A DNA stretch of 21,471 nucleotides from a virus: IMG/VR virus record IMGVR_UViG_3300042372_000172, positions 1 through 21,471 of that record; one strand, written 5' to 3'. A program made the translations under genes and the position numbers. Under the pieces are notes generated by a model, which saw only the letters and a list, made by a program, of their open reading frames with translations, had not been told where the DNA came from and ran no database searches. Shown piece after piece: positions 1 through 7,697 of the stretch; the first letter of the stretch is position 1, and the number at the start of each line of letters is the position of its first letter.

Positions 1-347
1 CAGAAATTGATGGGTTTAGCAAGTTTGGGTCGTATACGGGTAATGGATCGACTGATGGTGTTTTTGTGTACCTTGGATTTAAGCCAAAGTTTGTGTTAAT
101 TAAATCTACATCTTTGGCTCAAAATTGGACAATTTACGACACTTCACGCAGCCCATACAATGCATCTAGTTTATTGCTGTTCCCAATGTCTGCAAATGCC
201 GAAATACTAGATACAGGTCAATCAATTGATTTGGTTTCTAACGGATTCAAAATTAGAAATTCAAATGCAAATGAAAACACAAACGGCGCAACATACATCT
301 ACATGGCATTTGCCGAAAACCCCTTCAAAAACGCACTTGCGAGATAA
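1..347 (+). CDS. Phage tail fibre / receptor-binding protein, C-terminal part (DUF7483-type end), 5' truncated by window
   Basis: The reading frame is open from base 3, so the gene starts left of the window; the GTG at 66 is an internal codon, not a start. The visible 114 residues begin EIDGFSKFGSYTGNGS, continue with VYLGFKPKFVLIKSTS and end in YIYMAFAENPFKNALAR. This arrangement (GSYTGNG, then LGFKPKFVLIK, and a closing YxAFAENPF) is the hallmark of the C-terminal DUF7483-type domain of fibre and tail-spike proteins in marine and freshwater phages. The domain is probably exposed on the virion; a role in receptor binding is inferred. It sits upstream of small tail-associated genes and, unusually, ahead of the scaffold and capsid genes. 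A second fibre module lies at 13412-15093. Confidence 0.75.
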   Translation, partial: EIDGFSKFGSYTGNGSTDGVFVYLGFKPKFVLIKSTSLAQNWTIYDTSRSPYNASSLLLFPMSANAEILDTGQSIDLVSNGFKIRNSNANENTNGATYIYMAFAENPFKNALAR

Positions 348-349
348 TT

Positions 350-877
350 ATGTTTGCAATCATTAAAGACAACGCTTTTGAACGGTTCTTGCCACAGGGG
401 ATTGCTTTCAAAATTGGCAATAACGTGTACGCACAGGACTGGCTCAATCTGTCTACCCCTGCTGAGAAAGCAGCACTTGGCATTGTGGATGTTATCTACG
501 GCGAGCGTCCTGATGATAAGTATTATTGGGTGACAGAGCAGCCTCCTGTGTACGCTGATGGCGTAGTAACGATTGGCTACACATCTACACCTAAAGACCT
601 ATCAGGGTGCATAAAGCAAGCTGTGGACGCAATCAACGCACAAGCCTATAGCATCTTACTACCTAGCGATTGGATGGCTGTAAAGGCGTTTGAGACGGGT
701 TCTGTTGTGGCAGAGGATTGGGCTGCATGGCGGCAAGAGATTCGCACCCAAGCTGCACAGGCTATCGCAGAGATTGAGGCTTGCGCTGATGTTGAGGCGT
801 TAGCTGCACTTGCAACAGTAAAATGGGCAAACGACCCTAATTGGGTTGAGCCAGCGGTTAAGGAGGAAGTAAAGTGA
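350..877 (+). CDS. Putative tail-fibre-associated / tail-assembly-type protein, 175 aa
   Basis: It starts 2 nt after the fibre gene's stop, with only a weak purine stretch (GAGA) upstream, so translational coupling is likely. The N-terminal half (FAIIKDNAFERFLPQ, then a WLNLSTPAEKAALGI segment) is the kind found in small accessory genes downstream of phage fibres. The C-terminal half, around residues 102-165, reads LLPSDWMAVKAFETG followed by an alanine-rich helix ending in EALAAL. This resembles the LxxTDWxxxRxxETG-type region of DUF4376 and fibre-assembly proteins. No catalytic motif or signal peptide is visible. A chaperone or fibre-attachment role is inferred from position and from this motif only. 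Confidence 0.6.
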   Translation: MFAIIKDNAFERFLPQGIAFKIGNNVYAQDWLNLSTPAEKAALGIVDVIYGERPDDKYYWVTEQPPVYADGVVTIGYTSTPKDLSGCIKQAVDAINAQAYSILLPSDWMAVKAFETGSVVAEDWAAWRQEIRTQAAQAIAEIEACADVEALAALATVKWANDPNWVEPAVKEEVK

Positions 878-1215
878 GTCACTTTGCAAAAGTCGTTGAC
901 GGTATTGTTGAGCAAGTGATTGTTGCAGAACAAGATTTTGTAGATACTTTGCCCGGTCAATGGGTACAGACTAGCTACAATACTTACGGCAATAAGCACC
1001 CTGAAAACCGCCCATTGCGTGGTAACTACGCAGGAATTGGCTACATATACGATTCTGTAAACGATGTGTTTATTCCCCCTCAACCTTTTTCATCTTGGTT
1101 GCTTAATAGCGCATACCTATGGGAAGCACCTGTTGTTGCACCGCAAGACGGTAAACAATACAGATGGGATGAAGATACAGTTTCTTGGGTAGAATCACTT
1201 TTAGTCGAACCTTAA
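874..1215 (+). CDS. Conserved small tail-associated protein (MSHFAKV family), 113 aa
   Basis: The start is GTG, overlapping the preceding stop as GTGA, with a strong AAGGAGGA ribosome binding site just upstream. The protein begins MSHFAKVVDGIVEQVIVAE and contains WVQTSYNTYGN, RPLRGNYAGIGYIYD, VNDVFIPPQPF and a final YRWDEDTVSWVE. This ordered set of motifs is typical of a small family found widely in cyanophages, pelagiphages and related aquatic phages, usually beside fibre or baseplate genes. The exact function is not established; I infer a structural or tail-accessory role. Its tight coupling to the fibre-like genes on its left supports that. Confidence 0.65.
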   Translation: MSHFAKVVDGIVEQVIVAEQDFVDTLPGQWVQTSYNTYGNKHPENRPLRGNYAGIGYIYDSVNDVFIPPQPFSSWLLNSAYLWEAPVVAPQDGKQYRWDEDTVSWVESLLVEP

Positions 1216-1225
1216 AGAGAGCGCA

Positions 1226-1657
1226 ATGGCAGCAGCTTTTCAACTAAATGCGTTTCAACCTAATGCGTTTCAAACTCTAGTCGTTACTGGCGTACTTAAC
1301 GCTACGGACGAGAACGACTCTGGAGCATTTACAGGTACGGTTGGTGGGGTAGTTCCTATTGTCGTGATGGATATGCACGATGGTGGCCCAAAACGCCGCA
1401 AGAAAGAAGCTGATAAACAAAAGAAACGCAGAGATGAAGTTATTGCGCTTTTTGAACACATTGTTGAGGGTAAACCATTAGTTGCAGAAGAAATTGCTGC
1501 GCCATTCATTAAGCAAGCTACAATAAGCAATCTAAAGTCGATAGATTTTATTAATACCGTTGACTTTGATGCGCTCATGGCTGACTTGGTAAGAGTGCAG
1601 CAAATTTATGACGCATACATTGAAATGGACGATGAGGAGGTTTTAGCTCTGCTATGA
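1226..1657 (+). CDS. Hypothetical phage protein with N-terminal NAFQ repeats, 143 aa
   Basis: It follows the previous gene by 10 nt, with AGAGAG upstream of the ATG. The N-terminus repeats FQxNAFQ units (FQLNAFQPNAFQ), a pattern seen in small virion-associated proteins of other phages. Residues about 20-45 are Gly/Val-rich, followed by a very basic stretch (PKRRKKEADKQKKRRDE, about residues 55-71). The C-terminal half is predicted to be helical and acidic (EMDDEEVLALL). It may bridge structural components, but no family function is recognised. The stop overlaps the next start as ATGA, with GAGGAGG a little upstream serving that next gene. Confidence 0.6.
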   Translation: MAAAFQLNAFQPNAFQTLVVTGVLNATDENDSGAFTGTVGGVVPIVVMDMHDGGPKRRKKEADKQKKRRDEVIALFEHIVEGKPLVAEEIAAPFIKQATISNLKSIDFINTVDFDALMADLVRVQQIYDAYIEMDDEEVLALL

Positions 1658-1980
1658 GAAAGACTTACGTTTATGTAGATGGTAAGTTGGTCGAAAAAGG
1701 TTCAGACGAGCATTTGGATAAATTGTATGGCCCGTTCGTGATGCCTGACATTCAACCCTATCAGTCGATGATTGACGGTTCTATGATTACAAGCAGATCA
1801 AGACATCGTGAGCATTTGAATGCACACGGTTGTATTGAGGTTGGTAACGAGAAGATGGAAACAAGGTATGCGCCTATCTCTCAGGACAACCGCAGGGAGG
1901 TGTTGCGCCAACAATTAGGCAATATGACACATAAAGAAGCACAAAAGATTTTGACGCAATTACGCAGAAAATATACTTGA
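1654..1980 (+). CDS. Conserved phage head-module protein of unknown function, 108 aa
   Basis: The ATG overlaps the preceding stop (ATGA) and is preceded by GAGGAGG about 12 nt away. The protein starts RKTYVYVDGKLVEKG, has a central PYQSMIDGSMITSRSRHREHL and then AHGCIEVGNE. The S(R/K)SRHREHLxAHGCxEVGNE pattern is shared by small proteins that usually lie between portal and scaffold or capsid genes in podo- and other phages. The C-terminus is helical and basic. The single CxE motif is not a zinc finger. Function is unknown; position next to the scaffold gene suggests a head-assembly role. Confidence 0.65.
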   Translation: MRKTYVYVDGKLVEKGSDEHLDKLYGPFVMPDIQPYQSMIDGSMITSRSRHREHLNAHGCIEVGNEKMETRYAPISQDNRREVLRQQLGNMTHKEAQKILTQLRRKYT

Positions 1981-1990
1981 GGGAGTAAGA

Positions 1991-2914
1991 ATGAGCGAAG
2001 CTGACAATGTTGGGCAACCAGACCGTAGAGAGCTACTATCTCAGCAGTTTGACGATGCACAACCACAAATAGACGCTACACCTGCTGTAAGTGTGCAATC
2101 AGAACCAGTTCCCGAACCTGCTGTTTGGGAGCGTCCCCCTGCATCGTGGAAGAAGGATTATCACGAAGTTTGGCAAACCGCTGACCCAAGATTGAAAGAA
2201 TACGCTTGGCAACGTGAAGAAGAAATGAAGAAAGGTGTAGAACCTTTACTTACCAAAGCACAGTTTGCTGACCAAATCCAACAAGCTATTGAACCGTACC
2301 AAAATAACATTAAGTCGCTTGGGATTGAACCAACGCAAGCTATTCAAGCGTTAATGAACGCTGATAATGTCTTGCGTCATGGTTCACCGCAACAGAAAGC
2401 GCAGATGTTTGCTACACTTTCTCAGCAATATGGTGTAAATTTAGGGGAAATCAACAATCTGCAACAACAGCCTGTTGACCCTACTGTGTCAATGCTTCAA
2501 AACGAACTATATAACGTCCGTAATGAAGTAATGTCATGGAAACAGCAGCAAGAAGCGGCACAAAACCAAGCTCTTTTGGGCGAAATTAGTGCTTTTTCTG
2601 AGAAAGCTGAGTTTTTTGAAGATGCAAGACCAACAATGATCCAGCTCCTAAATTCGGGAATGGCTCAAAACTTGGACGAAGCGTATAACAAAGCATTACG
2701 CCTAGATGAAGCTCTGTCTAGCAAGCTACAGCAAAGCACACAAGCTCAAGCTGAAGCAGCAAAACGAGAATCAGCTAACAAAGCAGCGAAAGCTGCTCGG
2801 GCGGCAGCGGTCAGCGTAAAAAGCTCTACACCCGGAGTGAACACGGCAGCCAAAGCGCAAGACAGACGTTCATTATTAGCCGAAGCATTTGACGGACTAA
2901 ATGAACGCTTTTGA
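1991..2914 (+). CDS. Capsid scaffolding-type protein, 307 aa
   Basis: The ATG has a good GAGGGAG site 6 nt upstream. The sequence is highly charged and Gln/Ala-rich with little hydrophobic core. After a disordered N-terminus (to about residue 45) comes WERPPASWKKDYHEVWQTADPRLKEYAWQREEEM, written in two parts here: WERPPASWKKDYHEVW, then a helix-rich stretch. The middle (about 75-140) and end (about 195-300) look coiled-coil, and the tail is Ala/Lys-rich. WxxPPxSWKxD followed by coiled coil immediately upstream of a major capsid gene is the usual appearance of podophage scaffolding proteins. These fill the procapsid and leave before DNA packaging. No protease motif is seen. Confidence 0.8.
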   Translation: MSEADNVGQPDRRELLSQQFDDAQPQIDATPAVSVQSEPVPEPAVWERPPASWKKDYHEVWQTADPRLKEYAWQREEEMKKGVEPLLTKAQFADQIQQAIEPYQNNIKSLGIEPTQAIQALMNADNVLRHGSPQQKAQMFATLSQQYGVNLGEINNLQQQPVDPTVSMLQNELYNVRNEVMSWKQQQEAAQNQALLGEISAFSEKAEFFEDARPTMIQLLNSGMAQNLDEAYNKALRLDEALSSKLQQSTQAQAEAAKRESANKAAKAARAAAVSVKSSTPGVNTAAKAQDRRSLLAEAFDGLNERF

Positions 2915-2934
2915 CAACCTAATCGGAGATTACT

Positions 2935-3936
2935 ATGGCATTTGCCAATAGCTCGATCAGCGACATCATTGCGACTAACATTCAAAGCCGTAGTGGTGAG
3001 CTTGCTGACAACGTGACAAATAACAACGCACTTTTGCGCCGCCTCAAAGAACGTGGCAACGTAAAGACGTTTTCTGGTGGTAACGTAATTTTGCAAGAAA
3101 TTATGTATACCGATGCAGCTACCGACAACACTAACTCCTATTCGGGTTACGAAGTGTTGAACGTGTCGCAGAACAGCCCAATTTCGGCTGCTCAATTCTC
3201 TATCACTCAGTACGCTGCTGCTGTGTCGATTTCTGGTTTGGAAATGATCCAGAACAGCGGCAAAGAAGCAATCATTGACTTGCTTGATGGTCGTATGCAA
3301 GTGGCAGAAGCTCAGTTGGCTAACCGTATTTCTCAAGACATCTACGGTGACGGTACTGGCAACAGCGGTAAGAACATCACAGGTTTGGCTGCGGCTGTTC
3401 CTGATGCTCCAAACACAGGCACATACGGCGGCATCAATCGTGCTACTTGGGCGTTCTGGCGTTCGGTGTCATTCTCAGGCGTAACTAACGGTGCTGCTGC
3501 TGTTTCTGCTTCCAACATCCAGAAGTACATGGATTCGGTTGCTGTTCAGTTGATTCGTGGAACAGACAAGCCTGATTTAATCGTTTGCGACAACAACTAC
3601 TACAGTCTGTATCTTCAGTCGTTGCAAGCTATTCAGCGCATTACCGATGGTGGCAACTCCAGCGCAGGTTCTGGCTTTGCATCACTTAAGTATTACGGTG
3701 CTGGTATGGCTTCTGATGTGGTTCTTGACGGTGGTATCGGTAACGATGCAACTGCAAACCATATGTTCTTCTTGAACACCAAGTACATGATGTTCCGTCC
3801 TCACGTTGATCGTAACTTTGTGCCGATTGGTGGAGAGCGTCAAGCTGTCAACCAAGACGCTATCGTTAAATTGATCGGATGGGCCGGCAACCTTACGTCC
3901 TCTGGCCCTCAGTTCAACGGCGTTTTGATCGCTTAA
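2935..3936 (+). CDS. Major capsid protein (HK97-like fold)
   Basis: 333 residues, starting MAFANSSISDIIATNIQ, with GGAG 8 nt upstream. An N-terminal helical region (about 1-45) is followed by GGNVILQEIMY, a YSGYEVLNVSQNSPI strand region and the long central helix containing LLDGRMQVAEAQLANRI. The terminal part has NTKYMMFRPHVDRNFVP and a short hydrophobic tail (FNGVLIA). Length, order of elements and position right after the scaffold gene agree with major capsid proteins of short-tailed phages that lack the long HK97 delta domain. It forms the icosahedral shell. Codon use in this gene looks richer in C-ending codons than in its neighbours, as expected for the most highly expressed gene. Confidence 0.9.
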   Translation: MAFANSSISDIIATNIQSRSGELADNVTNNNALLRRLKERGNVKTFSGGNVILQEIMYTDAATDNTNSYSGYEVLNVSQNSPISAAQFSITQYAAAVSISGLEMIQNSGKEAIIDLLDGRMQVAEAQLANRISQDIYGDGTGNSGKNITGLAAAVPDAPNTGTYGGINRATWAFWRSVSFSGVTNGAAAVSASNIQKYMDSVAVQLIRGTDKPDLIVCDNNYYSLYLQSLQAIQRITDGGNSSAGSGFASLKYYGAGMASDVVLDGGIGNDATANHMFFLNTKYMMFRPHVDRNFVPIGGERQAVNQDAIVKLIGWAGNLTSSGPQFNGVLIA

Positions 3937-3946
3937 AGGAAAAATC

Positions 3947-4243
3947 ATGGCTTATTCAGTATCGCCAATTATTGGCACAACCATTGGTTCAACCGCTAAC
4001 ACTAACCTTAATTCTGCTGGTGTTGCTATTCCAACAGAAGGCCCGTTGGGTTTGCAAGCGTTTGGTTCAGATGGTCTGCTTTATGTTTTTGCAAAAGCTA
4101 ACGCATCCATTCCAGCGTCAACCGCTGTGTGTACCGTTAGTCCAACAACATTCCTAGTTACTGCGTCTGGTGGAGCTTACACAAGCCCTGCTTATGCGCT
4201 AGTTTCTGGTGATTTTGCTTGGTTCAGCAAAGCATCGGTGTAA
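3947..4243 (+). CDS. Small post-capsid protein, possible head decoration protein, 98 aa
   Basis: The ATG is 10 nt after the capsid stop with an AAAGGA site. The protein is almost free of charged residues and rich in Ser, Thr, Ala and Gly, with beta-type pattern (VSPIIGTTIGSTANTNL, then YVFAKANASIPAS, ending YALVSGDFAWFSKASV). Such small neutral beta-rich proteins directly after the major capsid gene are often decoration or cement proteins. That role is inferred from position and composition. An intrinsic terminator follows within 10 nt, so this is the last gene of the highly expressed head unit. Confidence 0.6.
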   Translation: MAYSVSPIIGTTIGSTANTNLNSAGVAIPTEGPLGLQAFGSDGLLYVFAKANASIPASTAVCTVSPTTFLVTASGGAYTSPAYALVSGDFAWFSKASV

Positions 4244-4252
4244 AATAGTACA

Positions 4253-4281
4253 GGGGGTTGGGAAACCTTCCCCCTTTTTTT
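4253..4281 (+). terminator. Intrinsic terminator after the capsid unit
   Basis: GGGGG (4253-4257) pairs with CCCCC (4270-4274). Inside, either GG/CC closes a GAAA loop across two T-T mismatches, or GGTT pairs with AACC with a TT bulge. Seven T residues follow (4275-4281). It lies just behind the capsid and post-capsid genes and ahead of a TTG-started gene with its own strong ribosome binding site. It probably trims transcription after the most abundant virion proteins. Confidence 0.85.
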
Positions 4282-4300
4282 AAATCTACGGGAGAGGATT

Positions 4301-4846
4301 TTGGGACTAGATAGCGATATTCGTAATGCAGATTCACAATTGTTTGTAGAGTTTTACACTTTTGAGCATCCAAGCTCAGATGTGCAAAAACCATACCAAG
4401 ATGTTCCTTTTGTGCGAATCGTAGTACCGGGCGATAAGACTAATGTAGTTGAGCAACCTGTTCGTGACAGTCACAAGCAGCGGTTTCCTCGCCAATGGCT
4501 TCATTACCAGATGCAAAACAGCAATGCAGACGTAATTGGTACTCCGCTAAAGGATTGGCACATTGCAAGACCTGCTGAGTTTAATCAAATGCAGATGGAA
4601 GAATTAAGCATTTTGAAGTTTCAAACCGTTGAGCAAGTAGCAACAGCATCCGATATGCAACTTCAGAAGGTAGGCATGGGCGCAGCAGGTTTGCGTGAAC
4701 GTGCAAGAGCGTATTTATTGAACAAAAATCAGTCTGACAGCCAAATAGAGATGGAAAAGACAAAGCAAGAGTTAGCTGAATTAAAAGAGCAGCTTTCCGC
4801 TTTCATGGCTGATAAAAAGGTTGGTAGACCAAAGAAAGAGGAATAA
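4301..4846 (+). CDS. Conserved phage protein with HhH-like segment and AT-hook-like tail, 181 aa
   Basis: The start is TTG with GGAGAGG (4291-4297) upstream; no ATG or GTG is available in frame before residue 70, so TTG is well supported. The N-terminal half has a beta-type sequence (FVEFYTFEHPSSDVQKPYQ, VRIVVPGDKTNVVEQPV) and the conserved FPRQWLHYQ. Residues about 102-140 read as a helix-hairpin-helix-like unit: ELSILKFQTVEQVATAS, then LQKVGMGAAGLRERARAYL. A coiled coil follows, then a basic GRPKKE end resembling an AT-hook. These suggest DNA contact, perhaps at the capsid-DNA interface, but this is inference. Similar proteins occur just downstream of capsid genes in other podophages. Confidence 0.65.
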   Translation: MGLDSDIRNADSQLFVEFYTFEHPSSDVQKPYQDVPFVRIVVPGDKTNVVEQPVRDSHKQRFPRQWLHYQMQNSNADVIGTPLKDWHIARPAEFNQMQMEELSILKFQTVEQVATASDMQLQKVGMGAAGLRERARAYLLNKNQSDSQIEMEKTKQELAELKEQLSAFMADKKVGRPKKEE

Positions 4847-5752
4847 ATGTCAACAATGCTGCAATTAGTTACTCAGGTAACCAATGAGTTAGGCGTGTCT
4901 ACCCCTGCTTCTGTTGCAGGAAATACCAATCAAGACGTTATTCAAATCTTAGCTCTGATGAACGCATCAGGTTACGAATTGCTTAAGAAACATGATTGGC
5001 GCAGAATAACTAAGCAGCATTTGTTTACAACAGACTTCACCAATACTACTGGTGACGTTGCTCTTGATACTTACACAATCACAAACATCCCAAGCACCGC
5101 AGGGTTTGATACAACGTATCAAGTAACTGGTAACGGTCTTGGTAACGCTACCTACATTGTTAGCGTGGACTCACCAACGCAAGTAACGGTTAACCAACCA
5201 TCTACGGGAACGTATGTGGGTGCTGACTTATGCTTTATGAAAGTAAAGTATCCGTTACCCGCTGACTATGATGCTTCTGTTCCCCGTACTCATTGGGATA
5301 AGTCAAAAAGATGGGAGATGTTAGGCCCAACAGACGCACAGCAATGGGAATGGTTGCTTTCTGGGTATATCTCGACAGGCCCTCGCATTCGGTGGCGTTT
5401 ACTTGGTAACTTCTTCCAGATATGGCCCGGCGTGTCCACCAATGAGCTGCTAGGTTATGAGTACCGTTCCCAAGCGTGGGCAGAAAGTTCTGATGGAACA
5501 GCTAAAAACGCATTTACAAGCGATGATGATAGGTGCATTTATCCTGATCGTGTAATGGTTTTGATGACAAAGCTAAAGTATTTTGAAGCTAAAGGCTTTG
5601 ATACCACAGCAATGTATAGAAACTTCTTGACTGAGCTTGAAACAGTTATGGGTCAAGACATGAGTGCTGCTAACTTGTCGTTTGCACCAAGACCGGGTAC
5701 GGTTCTGATTGGTTACGACAACATCCCTGACACCGGATATGGCCCGAACTAA
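4847..5752 (+). CDS. Head-tail adaptor / P22 gp4-like tail accessory protein, 301 aa
   Basis: The ATG follows the previous stop directly, with AGAGG upstream. The N-terminus is helical (TMLQLVTQVTNELGV, then DVIQILALMNASGYELLKKHDWRRI in two parts: DVIQILALMNASG and YELLKKHDWRRI). This helix pattern is typical of P22 gp4-type head-completion adaptors, which plug the portal exit. A beta-rich insert (about 65-130) precedes the conserved KYPLPADYD and W-rich RWEMLGPTD / RIRWRLLGNFFQIWP region. The C-terminal part holds YEYRSQAW and a helix ending near a PGTVLIGYDN motif. Position after the capsid genes and before a gp10-like protein matches the P22 order. Family assignment is from pattern recognition, not alignment. 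Confidence 0.65.
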   Translation: MSTMLQLVTQVTNELGVSTPASVAGNTNQDVIQILALMNASGYELLKKHDWRRITKQHLFTTDFTNTTGDVALDTYTITNIPSTAGFDTTYQVTGNGLGNATYIVSVDSPTQVTVNQPSTGTYVGADLCFMKVKYPLPADYDASVPRTHWDKSKRWEMLGPTDAQQWEWLLSGYISTGPRIRWRLLGNFFQIWPGVSTNELLGYEYRSQAWAESSDGTAKNAFTSDDDRCIYPDRVMVLMTKLKYFEAKGFDTTAMYRNFLTELETVMGQDMSAANLSFAPRPGTVLIGYDNIPDTGYGPN

Positions 5753-5754
5753 CT

Positions 5755-7299
5755 ATGGCAACTCGCAGAGGTATCAATTCGTTAGTTCAAGGAACAGCAG
5801 CGAAGGTTGCGTCATTGCCTTCACCTGTGGGCGGTTGGAACGCTAGAGATTCGATTGCAAACATGGATTTGTTGGACGCTGTTCAACTTACTAACCTGTT
5901 TCCATCGGTCAATAACGTCATCCTTAGACCGGGTTTCACAAAACACGCTACAGGGTTGCCGGGTCAAGTTCAGACCTTAATGGGGTACTCATCTGGTGCT
6001 ACAAACGAGCTATTTGCTTGTGTTGGGACAGAAATCTATGACGTAACCACAAGCGGTGTTGTTGGCGCAGCAGTAGAAACTGGACTAACTAACGCTAGAT
6101 GGGAATACATAAACGTCACAACCCCTGCTGGCGGCTATCTGTACGCTGTCAATGGTGTAGATAGACCTTTGCTCTACGATGGTTCTACATGGACTAATCC
6201 AACAATTACAGGCGTTACTGACACAACGTTTAGCAATATCACTACGTTTAAAAACCAAGTTTGGTTTACGCAAAACGATACGCTAAAAGCATATTATTTG
6301 CCTACGTTGTCAATTCAAGGTGCAGCTAACTATATTGATATGAGTTCTGTTGCACAACTTGGTGGATACCTAATCGCTGTTGGAACGTGGACAATTGACG
6401 CAGGTTATGGAGTAGACGATAACTTAGTGTTTATTACGTCTAACGGTGAAGTCATTGTTTATGCAGGAACAGACCCATCAGACATTACTAAATGGGCTTT
6501 GATAGGCGTTTGGCGTACTGGTAAACCCGTAGGCAAGCGTTGCATGATTAAATACGGTGGCGATATTGTCATCTTGACGTATAACGGTGTTTATCCGCTT
6601 GCTGCAAGTTTGCAATCATCACGATTAGACCCAAGAGTAGCGTTGTCAGACAAGATTCAAGGTGCTTTTGCTAGAGCGTCACAAATTTACGGTGATAACT
6701 TTGGCTGGCAAATGATTTTTGACCCAAAGCATAACGCTTTGACTGTAAACATTCCGTTTGGATCAGGTTTGCAACAGCAATATGTAATGAACAACATCAC
6801 TAAATCGTGGTGTAACTTTACTAATTGGAACGCAAATTGTTGGGAAATTTTCGACAATGAACCGTATTTTGGTGGGAACGGATTTGTAGGTCATGCGTGG
6901 GATGAATCTTACTCCGATGACGGTGCAAACATCAATACTAACGCATTTCAAGCGTTTAATTATTTTGAAAGTCGTGGCGTAAAGAAATACTTTACAAGAG
7001 CTAGACCGTCTTTATTTACAAACGGTGATCCTACTGTATTCATTGGAATGAACGTAGACTTTGAGCTGCAAGACTTAGCTGCTGCTGCGGAGTTTTCACC
7101 TAGTAGCGCAGGATTGTGGGACATTGGAAGATGGGACGATTCTACTTGGGGTGCTGGGTTGCTTGTTTCTAACAACTGGCAAGGCATCACAGGTATCGGC
7201 TATTGTGGCTCTACGCAGTTTAAATCTGCATCACAAGGGGTGAATTTGCTTTGGGCATCGACAGACATTGTTTACCAGACGGGATGGGCTGGCATATAG
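5755..7299 (+). CDS. Tail hub / stabilisation protein, P22 gp10-like (beta-propeller type), 514 aa
   Basis: It starts 2 nt after the adaptor's stop with no clear ribosome binding site, so it is likely translated by coupling. After a short basic start comes PSPVGGWNARDSIANM and LTNLFPSVNNVILRPGF, the standard opening of a large family of podophage tail proteins between the adaptor and the ejection proteins. The rest is beta-rich with repeated short blades (for example LFACVGTEIYDVT, YLYAVNGVDRPLLYDG, QVWFTQNDTLKAYYLP, DIVILTYNGVYPL). These fit a beta-propeller. The C-terminus (WDIGRWDDSTWG) is Trp-rich. By analogy with P22 gp10 it caps the adaptor ring and carries the needle and spikes. Confidence 0.65.
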   Translation: MATRRGINSLVQGTAAKVASLPSPVGGWNARDSIANMDLLDAVQLTNLFPSVNNVILRPGFTKHATGLPGQVQTLMGYSSGATNELFACVGTEIYDVTTSGVVGAAVETGLTNARWEYINVTTPAGGYLYAVNGVDRPLLYDGSTWTNPTITGVTDTTFSNITTFKNQVWFTQNDTLKAYYLPTLSIQGAANYIDMSSVAQLGGYLIAVGTWTIDAGYGVDDNLVFITSNGEVIVYAGTDPSDITKWALIGVWRTGKPVGKRCMIKYGGDIVILTYNGVYPLAASLQSSRLDPRVALSDKIQGAFARASQIYGDNFGWQMIFDPKHNALTVNIPFGSGLQQQYVMNNITKSWCNFTNWNANCWEIFDNEPYFGGNGFVGHAWDESYSDDGANINTNAFQAFNYFESRGVKKYFTRARPSLFTNGDPTVFIGMNVDFELQDLAAAAEFSPSSAGLWDIGRWDDSTWGAGLLVSNNWQGITGIGYCGSTQFKSASQGVNLLWASTDIVYQTGWAGI

Positions 7300-7697
7300 T
7301 GCAAGGTGAGGAAATTGGCAACTGGGTTGCTGACCGAACTGATGGAAGTTATTTTGCAAAGCATTCAAGTGCAATCGGATTACAGAAAGACGCTAAAACA
7401 ATTGCGGGTGTTATTTACGAAAATTGGAACAGACGGACGGTTTTTTGTCATATAGCAATTGAAGGACGGTTAACAAAAGCGTATTTAAAAGCTATTTTTG
7501 ACTATCCTTTCAATGTGTTAAATGTAGAAAAAATCATTGTTCCCGTGGTCACAGATAACCAAAAAAGCATAAAATTAGTACAAAACATGGGTTTTGCTGA
7601 AGAAGCACGAATCAAAGACGGTTCACCGTTGGGTGACATTATATTTATGACATTGGCACGAAAAGATTGCCGATTCTTAGGGGTACGCTATGGGTAA
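7284..7697 (+). CDS. Phage GNAT-family N-acetyltransferase, 137 aa
   Basis: ATG 7284 is preferred over an in-frame TTG at 7251 because it begins MGWHIVQGEEIGNWV and overlaps the tail gene by only 16 nt. The fold signature is visible: a strand AGVIYENWNRRTVFCHIA (residues 41-58), the AIEGRLT turn, helix KAYLKAIFDYPF, strand VEKIIVPVV and the acetyl-CoA-binding helix region NQKSIKLVQNMGF (92-104), ending EARIKDGSPLGDII. This GNAT subgroup is common in tail modules of phages of Proteobacteria. The substrate is unknown; it may modify a virion or host protein. Its last bases overlap the next gene's start (TATGGGTAA). Confidence 0.85.
   Translation: MGWHIVQGEEIGNWVADRTDGSYFAKHSSAIGLQKDAKTIAGVIYENWNRRTVFCHIAIEGRLTKAYLKAIFDYPFNVLNVEKIIVPVVTDNQKSIKLVQNMGFAEEARIKDGSPLGDIIFMTLARKDCRFLGVRYG

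Noticed and set aside
646-1083. Minus-strand frame of 145 codons across tail genes
   Set aside because: It is a shadow of two well-supported plus-strand genes, with no motifs or ribosome binding site.
7251-7283. Upstream TTG start for the GNAT gene
   Set aside because: It lies deep in the tail gene, has no ribosome binding site, and the added residues do not look like GNAT sequence; ATG 7284 fits the family better.
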